Numbered from the stretch's first letter, positions 54,278-63,682 are shown. The stretch is DNA of 64,000 bases from an uncultured Bacteroidia bacterium (GCA_913009755.1 CAJVWU010000004.1:25279-89278), one strand, 5' to 3'. Notes: generated from the letters alone by a model not told the origin. A program made the numbers and translations.

Positions 54278-55399
54278 ATGATTCCAAGACCATTCTGGAT
54301 TGATAAGTTAAATAAGGCCTGGACATTGAGGTCAATAGTTTGGCTGTCGGGTGTACGTAGAAGCGGAAAAACAACTTTGTCGAAAATGATCCCCGGGGCA
54401 TATTATTACAATTGTGATTTACCTTCCGTTCAGCGGCAACTGGAAGACCCTGAATTTTTCTACAATAACCTTGCAACATCTTCAACGATAATCTTTGATG
54501 AAATCCATCAAATAGATAATCCGGATAATGTATTGAAGATAGGTGCAGATGAGTTCCCTCATTTAAAAATACTGGCTACAGGTTCATCTACACTTTCTGC
54601 AACAAAGAAATTTCGGGATGCACTTACCGGAAGAAAACTTAACCTTTTTTTTCCACCGGTACTTTGGAATGAATGTGTTGAAGATTTTAAGATAAATGAA
54701 ATTGACAAAAGGTTATTATTCGGCGGACTGCCTGAATTTCTTTTATCCGACAATATGAATCACAACCTTTATTCTGAGTGGATTGATAGTTATTATGCAC
54801 GCGACATACAGGAACTTTTTAATGTAAGAAACCGGAATGGGTTTTTAAAACTGCTTCATGTACTTTTCCTGCAAAGCAGCGGACAAATGGAAATAACAGG
54901 TTTGGCAAAAACCAGCGGCTTAAGTCGTCCGACGGTTATATCTCATCTTGAAGCCCTTCAGGTAGCTCATGCAATAAATGTAGTACTGCCTTTTTTTGGA
55001 GGTGGTAAAAAGGAAATCACTAAACGTCCCAAAGTTTATGCTTTCGATACCGGATTTGTAACATTTGTGAATGGTTGGAACGAAATAAGGGACAATGAAA
55101 GAGGCTTTTTATGGGAACATCTTGTTTTGGATATGCTTAAAGTACGATATGGTGAAGTATTTTATTGGCAAAATAAAAATAAAAATGAGATTGATTTTGT
55201 AGTCAGGGGAATTGATAACTCGGTTCATACTTTTGAATGTAAAATTAATCCCGAAAAATTTGACCCGAAAGTTTTATTAAAGTTCCGTGAATTTTACCCT
55301 GACGGAAAAAATTATTGTTTCGCACCACACATAAAAAAACCATACAAAAGTCGTTTTGGCAGCTTGGAGGTAGAATTTATTTCAACAGCAAAAATATGA
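54278..55399 (+). CDS. AAA ATPase with DUF4143
   Basis: About 373 residues. Walker A GVRRSGKTT (residues 25-33), Walker B TIIFDEIHQI, sensor-like LATGSS, a winged-helix-like segment (ITGLAKTSGLSRPTVISHLEALQ) and the DUF4143 nuclease-like end (WEHLVLDMLKVRYGE ... NEIDFVVRG ... FECKI). The family is widespread with unclear role; some members sit in defence or toxin-related loci. The start at 54278 follows the promoter; the in-frame upstream TTG is the -33 element. ATGA overlap with the patatin gene implies coupled translation. Confidence 0.85.
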   Translation: MIPRPFWIDKLNKAWTLRSIVWLSGVRRSGKTTLSKMIPGAYYYNCDLPSVQRQLEDPEFFYNNLATSSTIIFDEIHQIDNPDNVLKIGADEFPHLKILATGSSTLSATKKFRDALTGRKLNLFFPPVLWNECVEDFKINEIDKRLLFGGLPEFLLSDNMNHNLYSEWIDSYYARDIQELFNVRNRNGFLKLLHVLFLQSSGQMEITGLAKTSGLSRPTVISHLEALQVAHAINVVLPFFGGGKKEITKRPKVYAFDTGFVTFVNGWNEIRDNERGFLWEHLVLDMLKVRYGEVFYWQNKNKNEIDFVVRGIDNSVHTFECKINPEKFDPKVLLKFREFYPDGKNYCFAPHIKKPYKSRFGSLEVEFISTAKI

Positions 55400-56166
55400 A
55401 AATAGGTTTAGTATTATCTGGTGGCGGCATTCGGGGAATTGCCCATATCGGATTGATAAAAGTTTTAGAAGACCATAACATTAAACCCGACATCGTTTCA
55501 GGTGCAAGTGCCGGGGCCTTGGTGGGGGCGCTATATGCAAAAGGTTATTCCACTGAAACCATAATTGATTTTTTTCATAATACGCCCCTGTTCAGAATTT
55601 CATTTTTTGCAAAAAACAAACCCGGCCTGCTCGATATGGAAAAATATCAAACCTATTTTAAAGAATACTTTCCCGAAGATTCGTTTGAATCATTGGAAAA
55701 GCAACTTTATATCACCGCAACCAACCTTGAAGACGGAAGGTTGGATTTTTTTTCATCCGGTGAACTAATTAATCCATTACTTGCTTCGGCAGCATTGCCT
55801 CCGGTATTTGCCCCGGTACTGATTAATGACAAATTGTATGTTGATGGGGGGATCATGAATAATTTTCCGGTAGAACCATTGGAAAACAACTGCGATTTCA
55901 TCATTTCCAGTTTTGTAAACCCTATTGAAAAGGTTGACAAAGAGGATTTGAACTCAACCAGAAAAGTACTTGACAGAATCTATCATTTAGGCAATTATTC
56001 AGCCGCACAAGTAAAGTTTAACTTGTGTCAATATGTATTTCGTCCAAACGGGATTGAAAATATCAGTACTTTAGACAAAAAACAAATAGACATAGCATAC
56101 CAGATTGGTTATGACCATGCTTTAAAAGAAATTGATGTAATAAAAAATGCCCTGGGAATGGCATAA
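55396..56166 (+). CDS. Patatin-like phospholipase
   Basis: About 256 residues from ATG 55396, whose ATGA overlaps the ATPase stop. Oxyanion loop LSGGGIRGIAHIG, catalytic serine in GASAG (Ser38) and the DGG of LYVDGGIMNNFPVEPL (about Asp151) are all present, so an active lipid acyl hydrolase of the RssA/YchK kind is likely. No signal peptide; cytoplasmic. Coupled to the DUF4143 ATPase. Confidence 0.93.
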   Translation: MKIGLVLSGGGIRGIAHIGLIKVLEDHNIKPDIVSGASAGALVGALYAKGYSTETIIDFFHNTPLFRISFFAKNKPGLLDMEKYQTYFKEYFPEDSFESLEKQLYITATNLEDGRLDFFSSGELINPLLASAALPPVFAPVLINDKLYVDGGIMNNFPVEPLENNCDFIISSFVNPIEKVDKEDLNSTRKVLDRIYHLGNYSAAQVKFNLCQYVFRPNGIENISTLDKKQIDIAYQIGYDHALKEIDVIKNALGMA

Positions 56167-56206
56167 TTATTTTAACAAAACACGGGACAGTAATACTAAA
56201 TCCGGA

Positions 56207-56237
56207 TTGTTTTAAATCAGATATTACGCTATTTTTG
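56207..56237 (+). promoter_or_regulatory. Promoter of feoA-feoB
   Basis: TTG (56207-56209), 20-base spacer, perfect TATTTTTG (56230-56237). Start near 56242; leader about 58 bases. I see no clear Fur box by eye. Confidence 0.55.
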
Positions 56238-56299
56238 AAAGCCGGGAAAGAGCGACAAGATTTTTCGATAATTCCCTATCATGAAAAACATTAAGGAAA

Positions 56300-56740
56300 A
56301 TGAAAATCGTAGAAAATGCAGAATATATAATACAATCGGTTACAGACGTTGACAGGTTCGGAAAAAGGCTGGTTCAGATGGGCGTCCTTCCCGGCTCCCA
56401 CCTGAAGATCATCCGGGTCGGTTTCCGGGGCAGTACGCTTGAGGTCATGATTGATCAGGGACAAAGCATCGCTGTTCGAAGCAAAGAACTGGCGATGCTT
56501 GACTGCAAACTAATTGCCATCCCCCTTTCCGCTTTATCTCCCGAAAAGGGGAGAAAATATAAAATCAAAAATTTTACCGGCGGGCGTGGTTTCATTCAAA
56601 AAATGAAAAACAGAAAAATCAGTATTTCCGATATTTTTGAAATCCTTGAAAGCCATCCATTTGAATTGAAGACCAGGCATGGCACAATTGTCGCAGGACA
56701 TGGTGAAGCCGAAAAAATAATCGTTGAACCGGTAAATTGA
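56300..56740 (+). CDS. feoA: FeoA-domain protein
   Basis: 146 residues: an N-terminal SH3-like FeoA domain (GKRLVQMGVLPGSHLKIIRVGFRGSTLEVMI...SIAVRSKELAMLD) plus a C-terminal extension of about 60 residues rich in K and H. FeoA helps the FeoB iron transporter. It lies one base upstream of feoB. Confidence 0.88.
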   Translation: MKIVENAEYIIQSVTDVDRFGKRLVQMGVLPGSHLKIIRVGFRGSTLEVMIDQGQSIAVRSKELAMLDCKLIAIPLSALSPEKGRKYKIKNFTGGRGFIQKMKNRKISISDIFEILESHPFELKTRHGTIVAGHGEAEKIIVEPVN

Positions 56741-56741
56741 A

Positions 56742-58760
56742 ATGGCTGACAAAACATTAACCATCGCAATATGTTCTATCCCAAACACCGGGAAATCCAC
56801 CCTGTTCAATAAGCTGACCGGAGCCCACCAGGCGGTGGGAAACTGGGCGGGGGTATCCATCGAAAAAAAAACAGGCCATTTTAAATTAAACGGCCATACC
56901 ATTAATTTAATTGACCTGCCCGGCGCATACTCCATAACCCCCACTTCCATTGAAGAAACGGTGGTCAGGGATTATCTTCTTAAAACGCCACCCGATTTCA
57001 TTATCAACATCATTGATGCAAGAAACATGTACCGTAGCCTGGGGTTAACCATACAACTTGCACAAAGCGGCGTACCCATGATTGTTGCCGTCAATATGAT
57101 GGATGAAGCCAGGCGTGCAGGATTGGAGATTGATATTGGCATCCTTTCAAATCACCTCGGATGTCCGGTTATTCCTATTGTTGCCAGGACAGGGGAAGGT
57201 GTCGGGGAACTGAAAAAAACATTGTTGGAAACCATCAGGGATCCTTCAAAATTTCGTCCGCCAAACATCTCACGTCCGCCGGTGGTTGAAGATGCAATTA
57301 TTGCCCTGGCGAAAAAACTGGATAAAATCAATCCCGACCCGTCGCTTAACAAGACATTTATTGCCGAAAGGCTTTTGGAAAGCGGGGAACTGCCAAAAGA
57401 TATATCCGTTGATGATAATGCATTAAAAGATATTGTTAAGGATGTTAAACACTTACGCTTACGAGCGGAAACATCACTTGGCGAAAATCTATCCATAACC
57501 TGTGCACAATGCCGGTTTAACTCTGCAAGAGGTTTGGTTAACGAAGCAACTTCGGAGACAATAAAAGTACCTGACAAGTTCACAAAAGCCCTTGACAGGG
57601 TTTTGCTTAACAAATATGCCGGGTTACCCATGTTTTTCCTGATTATGTTTTTACTTTTTCAGGGCATTTATGCACTGGGGACACCCCTGCAAACACTAAT
57701 AAGTGACTTTTTTGCCAACATACGAAACATTTTACTCAGCTCTCTGCTTTTTGGCTCATTACCTGACATGCTCAGCAACTTTATCATTGAAGGGGTATTA
57801 AATGGTGTGGGTATCGTTATTTCTTTCTTTCCGCTCATTGCCATATTTTTCATCTTCATGTCACTGATAGAAGACAGCGGATATATGGCACGTGCAGCTT
57901 TTTTGCTTGACCGGCTGATGCATAAACTCGGGCTGGACGGAAAAGCATTTATTAATATCCTGCTTGGTTTCGGGTGTAATGTCCCTGCGATTATGGGTAC
58001 CCGGATCCTTTCGGGCAGGCATAACCGCATCCGAACAATGCTGCTGATCCCGTTTACCCTTTGCAGCGCCCGTTTTCAGGTTTTTGTTTTCCTGGCTGCC
58101 ATTTTGTTTGCCCCCTTAACTGCACCCTGGGTTGTGTTCGGACTTTATGCACTGAGCTTTATCATGGTTTTTGTTGTCGGGTTCATTCTGAAACTGTTCA
58201 GGATTGCCGGAAAACCCGAACCGTTTATCATGGAAATACCGCCTTACCGGGTGCCGACGGTCAAAACGGTTTCGTTACGTGCCTGGATGGAGATGAAATC
58301 ATTTCTTTACAGGGCGTCAACCTACATAGTTGCCGGTGTTATCATCGTATGGTTTCTGACCAACATGCCGCCCGGTGTTGAACAGGGAAGCATCAAAACA
58401 TGGGCGGGACAGATAGGGCAGTTCCTGCAACCCGTATTCCATCCCATTGGCATTGGATGGCGTGAAGTGATTGCACTGATCTTCGGATTTGTGGCCAAAG
58501 AAATTGTTGTCGGGTCCATGGCAGTTATTTACGGGGCTGATACAGTAACTCAGATCGCGGCCTCCATCACCACTTTGCAGGGATTGAGTTTTATGGTATT
58601 CATTTTACTTTATACACCATGTATCGCAGCCATCGCAGCCATTAAGGCAGAATCAAGGTCATGGGGAATTACCGGACTGTCACTTTTTCTCGGCATTGCC
58701 ATTGCCTGGATAACGGCCTTCATTGTTTATCAGGGAGGGCTGGCCCTGGGATTCCGGTAA
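56742..58760 (+). CDS. feoB: Ferrous iron transporter FeoB
   Basis: 672 residues: N-terminal G domain (G1 IPNTGKSTLFNKLTG, switch VGNWAGVSIEKKTG, G3 DLPGAYS, G4 NMMD), a helical linker and about 8-10 membrane helices with gate motifs (ILLGFGCNVPAIMGTR, IPFTLCSARFQVFVFL). The usual first Gly of G1 (GxPNxGKT) is Ser12 here (SIPNTGKS). Imports Fe(II), mostly without oxygen. Ends before a hairpin shared with the convergent GT4 gene. Confidence 0.95.
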   Translation: MADKTLTIAICSIPNTGKSTLFNKLTGAHQAVGNWAGVSIEKKTGHFKLNGHTINLIDLPGAYSITPTSIEETVVRDYLLKTPPDFIINIIDARNMYRSLGLTIQLAQSGVPMIVAVNMMDEARRAGLEIDIGILSNHLGCPVIPIVARTGEGVGELKKTLLETIRDPSKFRPPNISRPPVVEDAIIALAKKLDKINPDPSLNKTFIAERLLESGELPKDISVDDNALKDIVKDVKHLRLRAETSLGENLSITCAQCRFNSARGLVNEATSETIKVPDKFTKALDRVLLNKYAGLPMFFLIMFLLFQGIYALGTPLQTLISDFFANIRNILLSSLLFGSLPDMLSNFIIEGVLNGVGIVISFFPLIAIFFIFMSLIEDSGYMARAAFLLDRLMHKLGLDGKAFINILLGFGCNVPAIMGTRILSGRHNRIRTMLLIPFTLCSARFQVFVFLAAILFAPLTAPWVVFGLYALSFIMVFVVGFILKLFRIAGKPEPFIMEIPPYRVPTVKTVSLRAWMEMKSFLYRASTYIVAGVIIVWFLTNMPPGVEQGSIKTWAGQIGQFLQPVFHPIGIGWREVIALIFGFVAKEIVVGSMAVIYGADTVTQIAASITTLQGLSFMVFILLYTPCIAAIAAIKAESRSWGITGLSLFLGIAIAWITAFIVYQGGLALGFR

Positions 58761-58798
58761 GCACAACCGGTTCAATGGTCAAATAACGATAAATAATG

Positions 58799-58822
58799 CC
58801 GGGCGGAAAAAATTTCCCGCGT
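58799..58822. terminator. Possible bidirectional terminator between feoB and the GT4 gene
   Basis: GGGCGGAAA and TTTCCCGC form an imperfect stem with one bulge and an A/T centre. It separates convergent genes; T runs are short, so efficiency is uncertain. Confidence 0.3.
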
Positions 58823-58827
58823 GCTGT

Positions 58828-59844
58828 TTATTTCCGAATTGAAAGCACCTTATCATAAACATCAAGGTATCCGTCAATCATCTTTTCCCGGCTGAAATTG
58901 TTTATTGCCCATTGCCTGCAAAAAGAACGGTCAATATTTTTAATTCCTGACAAAGCCTCAACGGCTTCATCCACCGTGTTGACCAGAAAACCGGTTTTCC
59001 CATCCACCACGAGTTCCGGCATGGAGCCCATCGTGAAAGCGATGACCGGTGTGCCGCAACACATAGCTTCGGCAACACTCAAACCAAACGGTTCTTCAAA
59101 GCTGACGGGGTGCAAAAGGGCCAAAGCATTGCCCAGCAAACGGTCTCTTTTTTCCGGGCCTGAATTGCCGACATACACAATGTCGTCATCGTTCAGCCAG
59201 GGTGCAATTTTTTCATCAAAATATTTGCGGTCCTGGACCAACCCCGAAATGATCAGTTTCCGTTTTGCTTTTTTTGCAATCTGAATGGATTCAAGTGTTC
59301 CTTTTTCAGGATGTATCCTCCCGAAAAACAACAGGTAATCACCCCCTTTTTCATTAAAGGTAAAATCTTCAGTCTTAATACCATTGTAAACCGTAGCAAT
59401 ATAATTGAGTTCAGGGCTTCGGTCGGAATTGCTGATAGACACATAATAATTATCAGCATTGTATTTTTTAAAAACGGGGATAATCTTTGGAGAGGAAAAT
59501 CCGTGAATGGTGGTTACCATCGGCGTATTGATAAGCCGGGTGTAAGTCAGTGGCAGGAAATCGTAGTTGTTGTGCAAAATATCGAATTCCCCGGTCATTT
59601 CCATAAAATGGGAAATGTGCAGGCATTCGCAGACTTTGGCATCCATTTCCGGGTGTTCACCGTAAGGCTTGTCACAAACAGATTCCAGTTTGCCGGCAGT
59701 GATGGAATCAGCCGTTGCAAATAAAGTTACGTCCAGCCCTCTTTTTATCAGCCCTTCGGCAATGTTTGAGGCCACCTGTTCCCAGGGGCCGTATTTCCGC
59801 GGTGGTGTCCGCCAGCATGCAGGTGATAATATGGCTGCTTTCAT
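58828..59844 (-). CDS. GT4-family glycosyltransferase
   Basis: 338 residues, GT-B fold. N-terminal KYGPWEQVASNIAEGLIKRG, then TIHGFSS, LLFFGRIHPEKG, ALLHPVSFEEPFGLSVAEAMCCGTPVIAF with the nucleotide-sugar E-x7-E motif. It transfers a sugar, probably mannose or glucose from a nucleotide donor. The two GH130 proteins next to it point to mannosides. Likely cytoplasmic, no signal peptide. Confidence 0.92.
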   Translation of the reverse strand: MKAAILSPACWRTPPRKYGPWEQVASNIAEGLIKRGLDVTLFATADSITAGKLESVCDKPYGEHPEMDAKVCECLHISHFMEMTGEFDILHNNYDFLPLTYTRLINTPMVTTIHGFSSPKIIPVFKKYNADNYYVSISNSDRSPELNYIATVYNGIKTEDFTFNEKGGDYLLFFGRIHPEKGTLESIQIAKKAKRKLIISGLVQDRKYFDEKIAPWLNDDDIVYVGNSGPEKRDRLLGNALALLHPVSFEEPFGLSVAEAMCCGTPVIAFTMGSMPELVVDGKTGFLVNTVDEAVEALSGIKNIDRSFCRQWAINNFSREKMIDGYLDVYDKVLSIRK

Positions 59845-59860
59845 GGATTGATTGTTTTAT

Positions 59861-59880
59861 CCCTGCCCTGAAGGACGGGG
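59861..59880. repeat. REP-like hairpin
   Basis: CCCTGCCCT-GA-AGGACGGGG; complement of the same motif as at 22.0 kb. It lies in the 70-base gap behind the first GH130 gene. Confidence 0.5.
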
Positions 59881-59912
59881 TAACTGATTTGCTTCGTTAT
59901 ATTATATTCCCT

Positions 59913-60854
59913 TCACTTTCCCCGTTCTTCGGGGCGGGGAGACTCCAAACACAAATCCACCAGCTCATCAATACGGGCGGTTCCCACACACATCACGGTA
60001 TCGGCGCCACCCCAGTATATTTTTACGGTTCCGTCATCTTCGGGTACGGCTGCACAGGTAAACACCACATTGGGCACATAGCCCACTCTTTCATAATCCA
60101 TTTCCGGTTCGAGTATCCATTTGTCGGATACCCCGATAATCTTTGACGGATCCCTGAGATCATGCAGGCAAACCCCCAGCCGGTAAACACTTCCGGCCAT
60201 GGTTGGGAAAACACCATGATAGATGTTTAGCCAGCCTTTCCGGGTCTTTATCGGCGGTGCCCCCGGGCCGATCTTCATTTCATCCCAATGATATTGCACC
60301 GGGCTAAACAGATGTTTTGCCCCGCCCCAGTGTATCAGGTCGGGTGAATAGGATATCCACATTGACCAGGGGCTCAGTTCCGAATGTGGCCTGTCGAGCC
60401 GGGCATACAATCCGTTGAATTTTTCAGAAAAGATCACCGTATTCCGGTAGTCCACTTCACTGATCATGGCTACCCTTTCCACAAAGGTAAAATCCCTTGT
60501 TTTGGCCAGGCCGATTCGGATGCCGTATTCCGAATAGGCGCTGTAAGTTATCAGGTATTCCCCGTCAATGAATGTGATCCTCGGATCTTCGATGCTTATG
60601 GATTCATAAACGCCGGCCCCCTCGTCCTGGGGCGTCATAAAGGGTTTTTCGTGAACCTTAAAATCATATCCGTTTTCACTTTCGGCCAGCCCGAGGATAC
60701 TGCGTCCGTTCAACAAGTGCGACCGGAAAACCATCATGTATCTGTTTTTCATTTTTGCAACGGCTGCATTGTGCACAGTCGCAACTTTATAAGGGATGTG
60801 TTCCCTGGTTAAAACGGGGTTGTGTTCATATCGTTTTACTACCGGCATTTTCAT
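59913..60854 (-). CDS. GH130 mannoside phosphorylase-like protein
   Basis: 313 residues, five-bladed propeller. The catalytic Asp is in ISIEDPRIT (Asp90), and the phosphate site region includes ARLDRPHSELSPWSMWISYSPD and GPGAPPIKTRKGWLNIYHG. GH130 enzymes phosphorolyse or transfer beta-mannosides to give mannose 1-phosphate. The last nine codons (SPRPEERGK) are encoded by the REP-like hairpin at 59919-59940, so the natural C-terminus was probably replaced. Reads toward the GT4 gene. Confidence 0.92.
   Translation of the reverse strand: MKMPVVKRYEHNPVLTREHIPYKVATVHNAAVAKMKNRYMMVFRSHLLNGRSILGLAESENGYDFKVHEKPFMTPQDEGAGVYESISIEDPRITFIDGEYLITYSAYSEYGIRIGLAKTRDFTFVERVAMISEVDYRNTVIFSEKFNGLYARLDRPHSELSPWSMWISYSPDLIHWGGAKHLFSPVQYHWDEMKIGPGAPPIKTRKGWLNIYHGVFPTMAGSVYRLGVCLHDLRDPSKIIGVSDKWILEPEMDYERVGYVPNVVFTCAAVPEDDGTVKIYWGGADTVMCVGTARIDELVDLCLESPRPEERGK
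59919..59940. repeat. REP-like hairpin inside the GH130 3' end
   Basis: TCCCCGTTC-TTC-GGGGCGGGGA, overlapping the coding end of the GH130 gene and supplying its last codons. Confidence 0.55.
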
Positions 60855-60889
60855 CTTTTTAAAATTATTATAAACCTGTCCGAATAATA

Positions 60890-60897
60890 CAAAAGTA
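60890..60897 (-). promoter_or_regulatory. -7 element of the GH130-GT4 operon
   Basis: A perfect TACTTTTG on the minus strand, start near 60885, leader about 30 bases. Confidence 0.4.
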
Positions 60898-61066
60898 AAA
60901 CTTTAATTGCCATCCCATGATGATAAAAAAGAATGTTAAAAAAAATAACTTTTAAATAATTTCGCAGTATAAACGTTACGATGTTGTTAAAAGTTTTTGC
61001 GATATAAAATACTTTTAAAAAAAAAATTGTAAACTGCGCATTCTTTTAAAAAAAGCGTTTAATGGT

Positions 61067-62539
61067 ATGTTACACGTCAGAAGTCAAATCAGGTCATCAA
61101 AGCAAAATATTTCCTTTAAACCGGACGAAAGCAAGGTAATTGCCAAGCGTTTGCATATTGAAAAGGACAGGGCCGGGAAAATCATCAGCCGTATTCGTGA
61201 TATGCCGGAAGAAAGAAAAACGGAATTATTGGATCAGATTCTTAAAAATTATGAACACCGGCATAAAAACCTGAAAAGAATTTTAAAGAATAATTTCGAT
61301 AAAGTCGTTTCCGATCTGAACAAGAATGACCTGGAACAGTTAAGCATTGAAAACAAGCTGTTGATCGGTGCCTATTTCACAAATGAATATTCAATTGAGG
61401 CGGCCGCTTTGTTTAACCCTTCCATTGTTGCCGACCCTTTTCAAAATCATGCAAAACCCGATGAACTTAAAGTCATCATCAGTTTCAGGGCTGTAGGCGA
61501 AGGGCACATGTCTTCTGTTGTTTTCCGCAGCGGAATCCTGGACAAAACAGGAAACATCAGGATGAACAAAACATTTAATGTTATTGAAAGGGCTAAGGTA
61601 ACAGATATTCCGGAATACACCAAGGAGAATTTCAGGATGAAAATGAAAGAGATCAAAGAGTATGAGCCTGTTAAAGAGGTCTTTGATCAGTTGCTGGATG
61701 ATTTCAACCTGAATGAATTGAACGAAGCCATTAGCCGGTTCGAAAAGAAAAATCGTCTTACAGATTCAGAGAACCGGGCTATTCAAACCTTAAACTGGCT
61801 GGCCCGGTCAACGTATCAAATAAAATTCGATACGGATACGGATATTTCACAACGGGTGATTTTTCCCAGGATGCAGACTGACATAAAAGCCATTGAAGAT
61901 GTTCGTTTCACCCCATTAAGTGACAGCCGTGGCAACACCATTTATTGCGGGACTTATACGGCCTATAACGGATTTTCTATTTTACCCCAGTTGCTGGAAA
62001 CAAGGGATTTTTTCAACTTCCGGATTAGTGTTCTAACAGGTTCCGGTTCGCAAAACAAAGGCATGGCGCTTTTTCCTGAAAAGATAAACGGAAAATATGC
62101 CATGATTTCAAGGAATGACAATGTGAACCTGTACATTATGTATAGCAACAACATCCATCATTGGGAAAAACCCAAATTGTTGCGGGAACCACGATATGAG
62201 TGGGAGTTAATCCAAATTGGCAACAGTGGGCCACCTCTTAAAACAGAGAAAGGATGGCTGGTGCTTACCCATGCAGTGGGGCCCATGCGGACTTATACCA
62301 TCGGCGCACTACTGCTCGATTTGAAAAACCCCTTAAAAATCATCGGGGAAATAAAAGAGCCGTTATTGGTGCCCGAGGAAAATGAACGCAACGGATATGT
62401 GCCCAATGTCGTGTATTCCTGTGGTGGAATCATCCATAACGGATACCTTGTGCTGCCTTATGCCGTTTCCGACAGCCGGTCGGGGATTGTAAAGTTTAAG
62501 CTGAAGGATATCCTTGACAATATGGTGCTTCCTGAGTGA
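61067..62539 (+). CDS. GH130-family glycosidase/phosphorylase with N-terminal extension
   Basis: 490 residues. The C-terminal 260 residues are a GH130 propeller with catalytic-Asp motif AIEDVRFT, IMYSNNIHHW, NSGPPLKTEKGWLVLTHAVGPMRTYTIGALLLDLKNP and GYVPNVVYSCGG. The first 200 residues are helical and charged (KRLHIEKDRAGKIISRIRDMPEERK), typical of the long GH130 subgroup. It is transcribed away from the shorter GH130-GT4 pair; together they may build and break a mannan reserve. Confidence 0.88.
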   Translation: MLHVRSQIRSSKQNISFKPDESKVIAKRLHIEKDRAGKIISRIRDMPEERKTELLDQILKNYEHRHKNLKRILKNNFDKVVSDLNKNDLEQLSIENKLLIGAYFTNEYSIEAAALFNPSIVADPFQNHAKPDELKVIISFRAVGEGHMSSVVFRSGILDKTGNIRMNKTFNVIERAKVTDIPEYTKENFRMKMKEIKEYEPVKEVFDQLLDDFNLNELNEAISRFEKKNRLTDSENRAIQTLNWLARSTYQIKFDTDTDISQRVIFPRMQTDIKAIEDVRFTPLSDSRGNTIYCGTYTAYNGFSILPQLLETRDFFNFRISVLTGSGSQNKGMALFPEKINGKYAMISRNDNVNLYIMYSNNIHHWEKPKLLREPRYEWELIQIGNSGPPLKTEKGWLVLTHAVGPMRTYTIGALLLDLKNPLKIIGEIKEPLLVPEENERNGYVPNVVYSCGGIIHNGYLVLPYAVSDSRSGIVKFKLKDILDNMVLPE

Positions 62540-62636
62540 AAAGCCTGAGATAACCATTTTTCATGATTCCGGAAAAATCAAAAAAAGGACACTGTCATTC
62601 TGATTCCTGGTGTTTTTCAATACTTCTTAACCCCTC

Positions 62637-63380
62637 CTAATCCAATTCCTTTTTATAAGTTTCCGGCATAAACAATAACGTTATTATTGCTATAATAACG
62701 GAAGCAATTAAGTAGTAGGCCGGCATCCATACATTGCCCCCGCTAACCTTGGTCAGCCAGACAGAAACAAGAGGGGTTGTGCCGCCAAATATTGCCATGG
62801 AAATATTATAACTAACCGAAAGTCCGGTGTATCTTACCCTTGCAGGGAACGACTCGGTCATTATTGCCGGCATAACTCCCTGAAACATTGCTTCTAATAT
62901 TGCAAATGCCAGCAAGGCTGTCAGGATAGCTAAAAAAGTATTTTTAACCATCAATGAGAAAAGCGGGTAGGAAAAAATCACAAATCCAATGAGTGAAATA
63001 AAGAGAATGGGTTTTCTGCCTGCTTTATCACTCAGGTGGCCAAACAAAGGAATAAGCAGCATCATGAAAATAATGGCAAGGGTATGGGCAGAAAGTGCAT
63101 CGCTGAGTTTTACATGGATAAATGTATACAGGTAGGACGGAAGGAAAATAAAGATCAGGTAAACCGAAACGCCAAATGCCCAGCTTAACATGATTATTTT
63201 GAAAGACGGTAACTTGTAATTTGCCCAAAACTCGGCCAGCGGTATTTTATAGGTCTGTTGTTCACTCATTATTTTCTTAAAATGTTCATCATCGCTCATG
63301 TCTTTTCGGAGGTAAAGGCCAACGATGCCGATTACTGCGCCGAACAAAAACGGAATTCTCCAGCCGAAATCAAGTAAGTA
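62637..63380 (-). pseudogene. MHS-type MFS transporter, 5' half missing
   Basis: The visible part resembles the C-terminal half of ProP/MHS carriers: FGWRIPFLFGAVIGIVGLYLRKDM, GHLSDKAGRKPILFIS and GLSVSYNISMAIFGGTTPLVSVWL. About the first 180 residues are absent; at roughly 63380 the sequence passes into an IS200-like transposase fragment. The family moves osmolytes or organic acids with protons. Almost certainly inactive. Confidence 0.75.
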
Positions 63381-63682
63381 AATGCTCCATATCCATCTTG
63401 CCAACCGTTGAAGTTGGGGAAAATATTTTTAGTTTTGATATAATCAGATGAAGCAATCTTTATATCTTTTATTAAACAGGCAACTGCAATAGTAGGATGT
63501 ATATGTGTTACGATATGAATATGATCCTTCACTCCACCAATTCGATATAAATGGCATTTTTTATTTTTCAAGATTCCCCAGATATACTTGTATAGACTTT
63601 CCTGACCGGATATTATTATGGTCGGTTCATTATTTTTTGTCCCAAAAACTATCTGAAAAAGAATTTGTGTATAGGTGCTCAT
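63378..63682 (-). pseudogene. IS200/IS605-family Y1 transposase fragment
   Basis: N-terminal 95-100 residues of a Y1 transposase: MSTYTQILFQIVFGTKNNEP, HUH motif KDHIHIVTHIHP, and FNGWQDGYGAFTY, the catalytic tyrosine region, after which the sequence becomes the MFS remnant (SAGEFRFCSAQ is the fused frame). Different from the copy at 31.2 kb. Confidence 0.8.
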
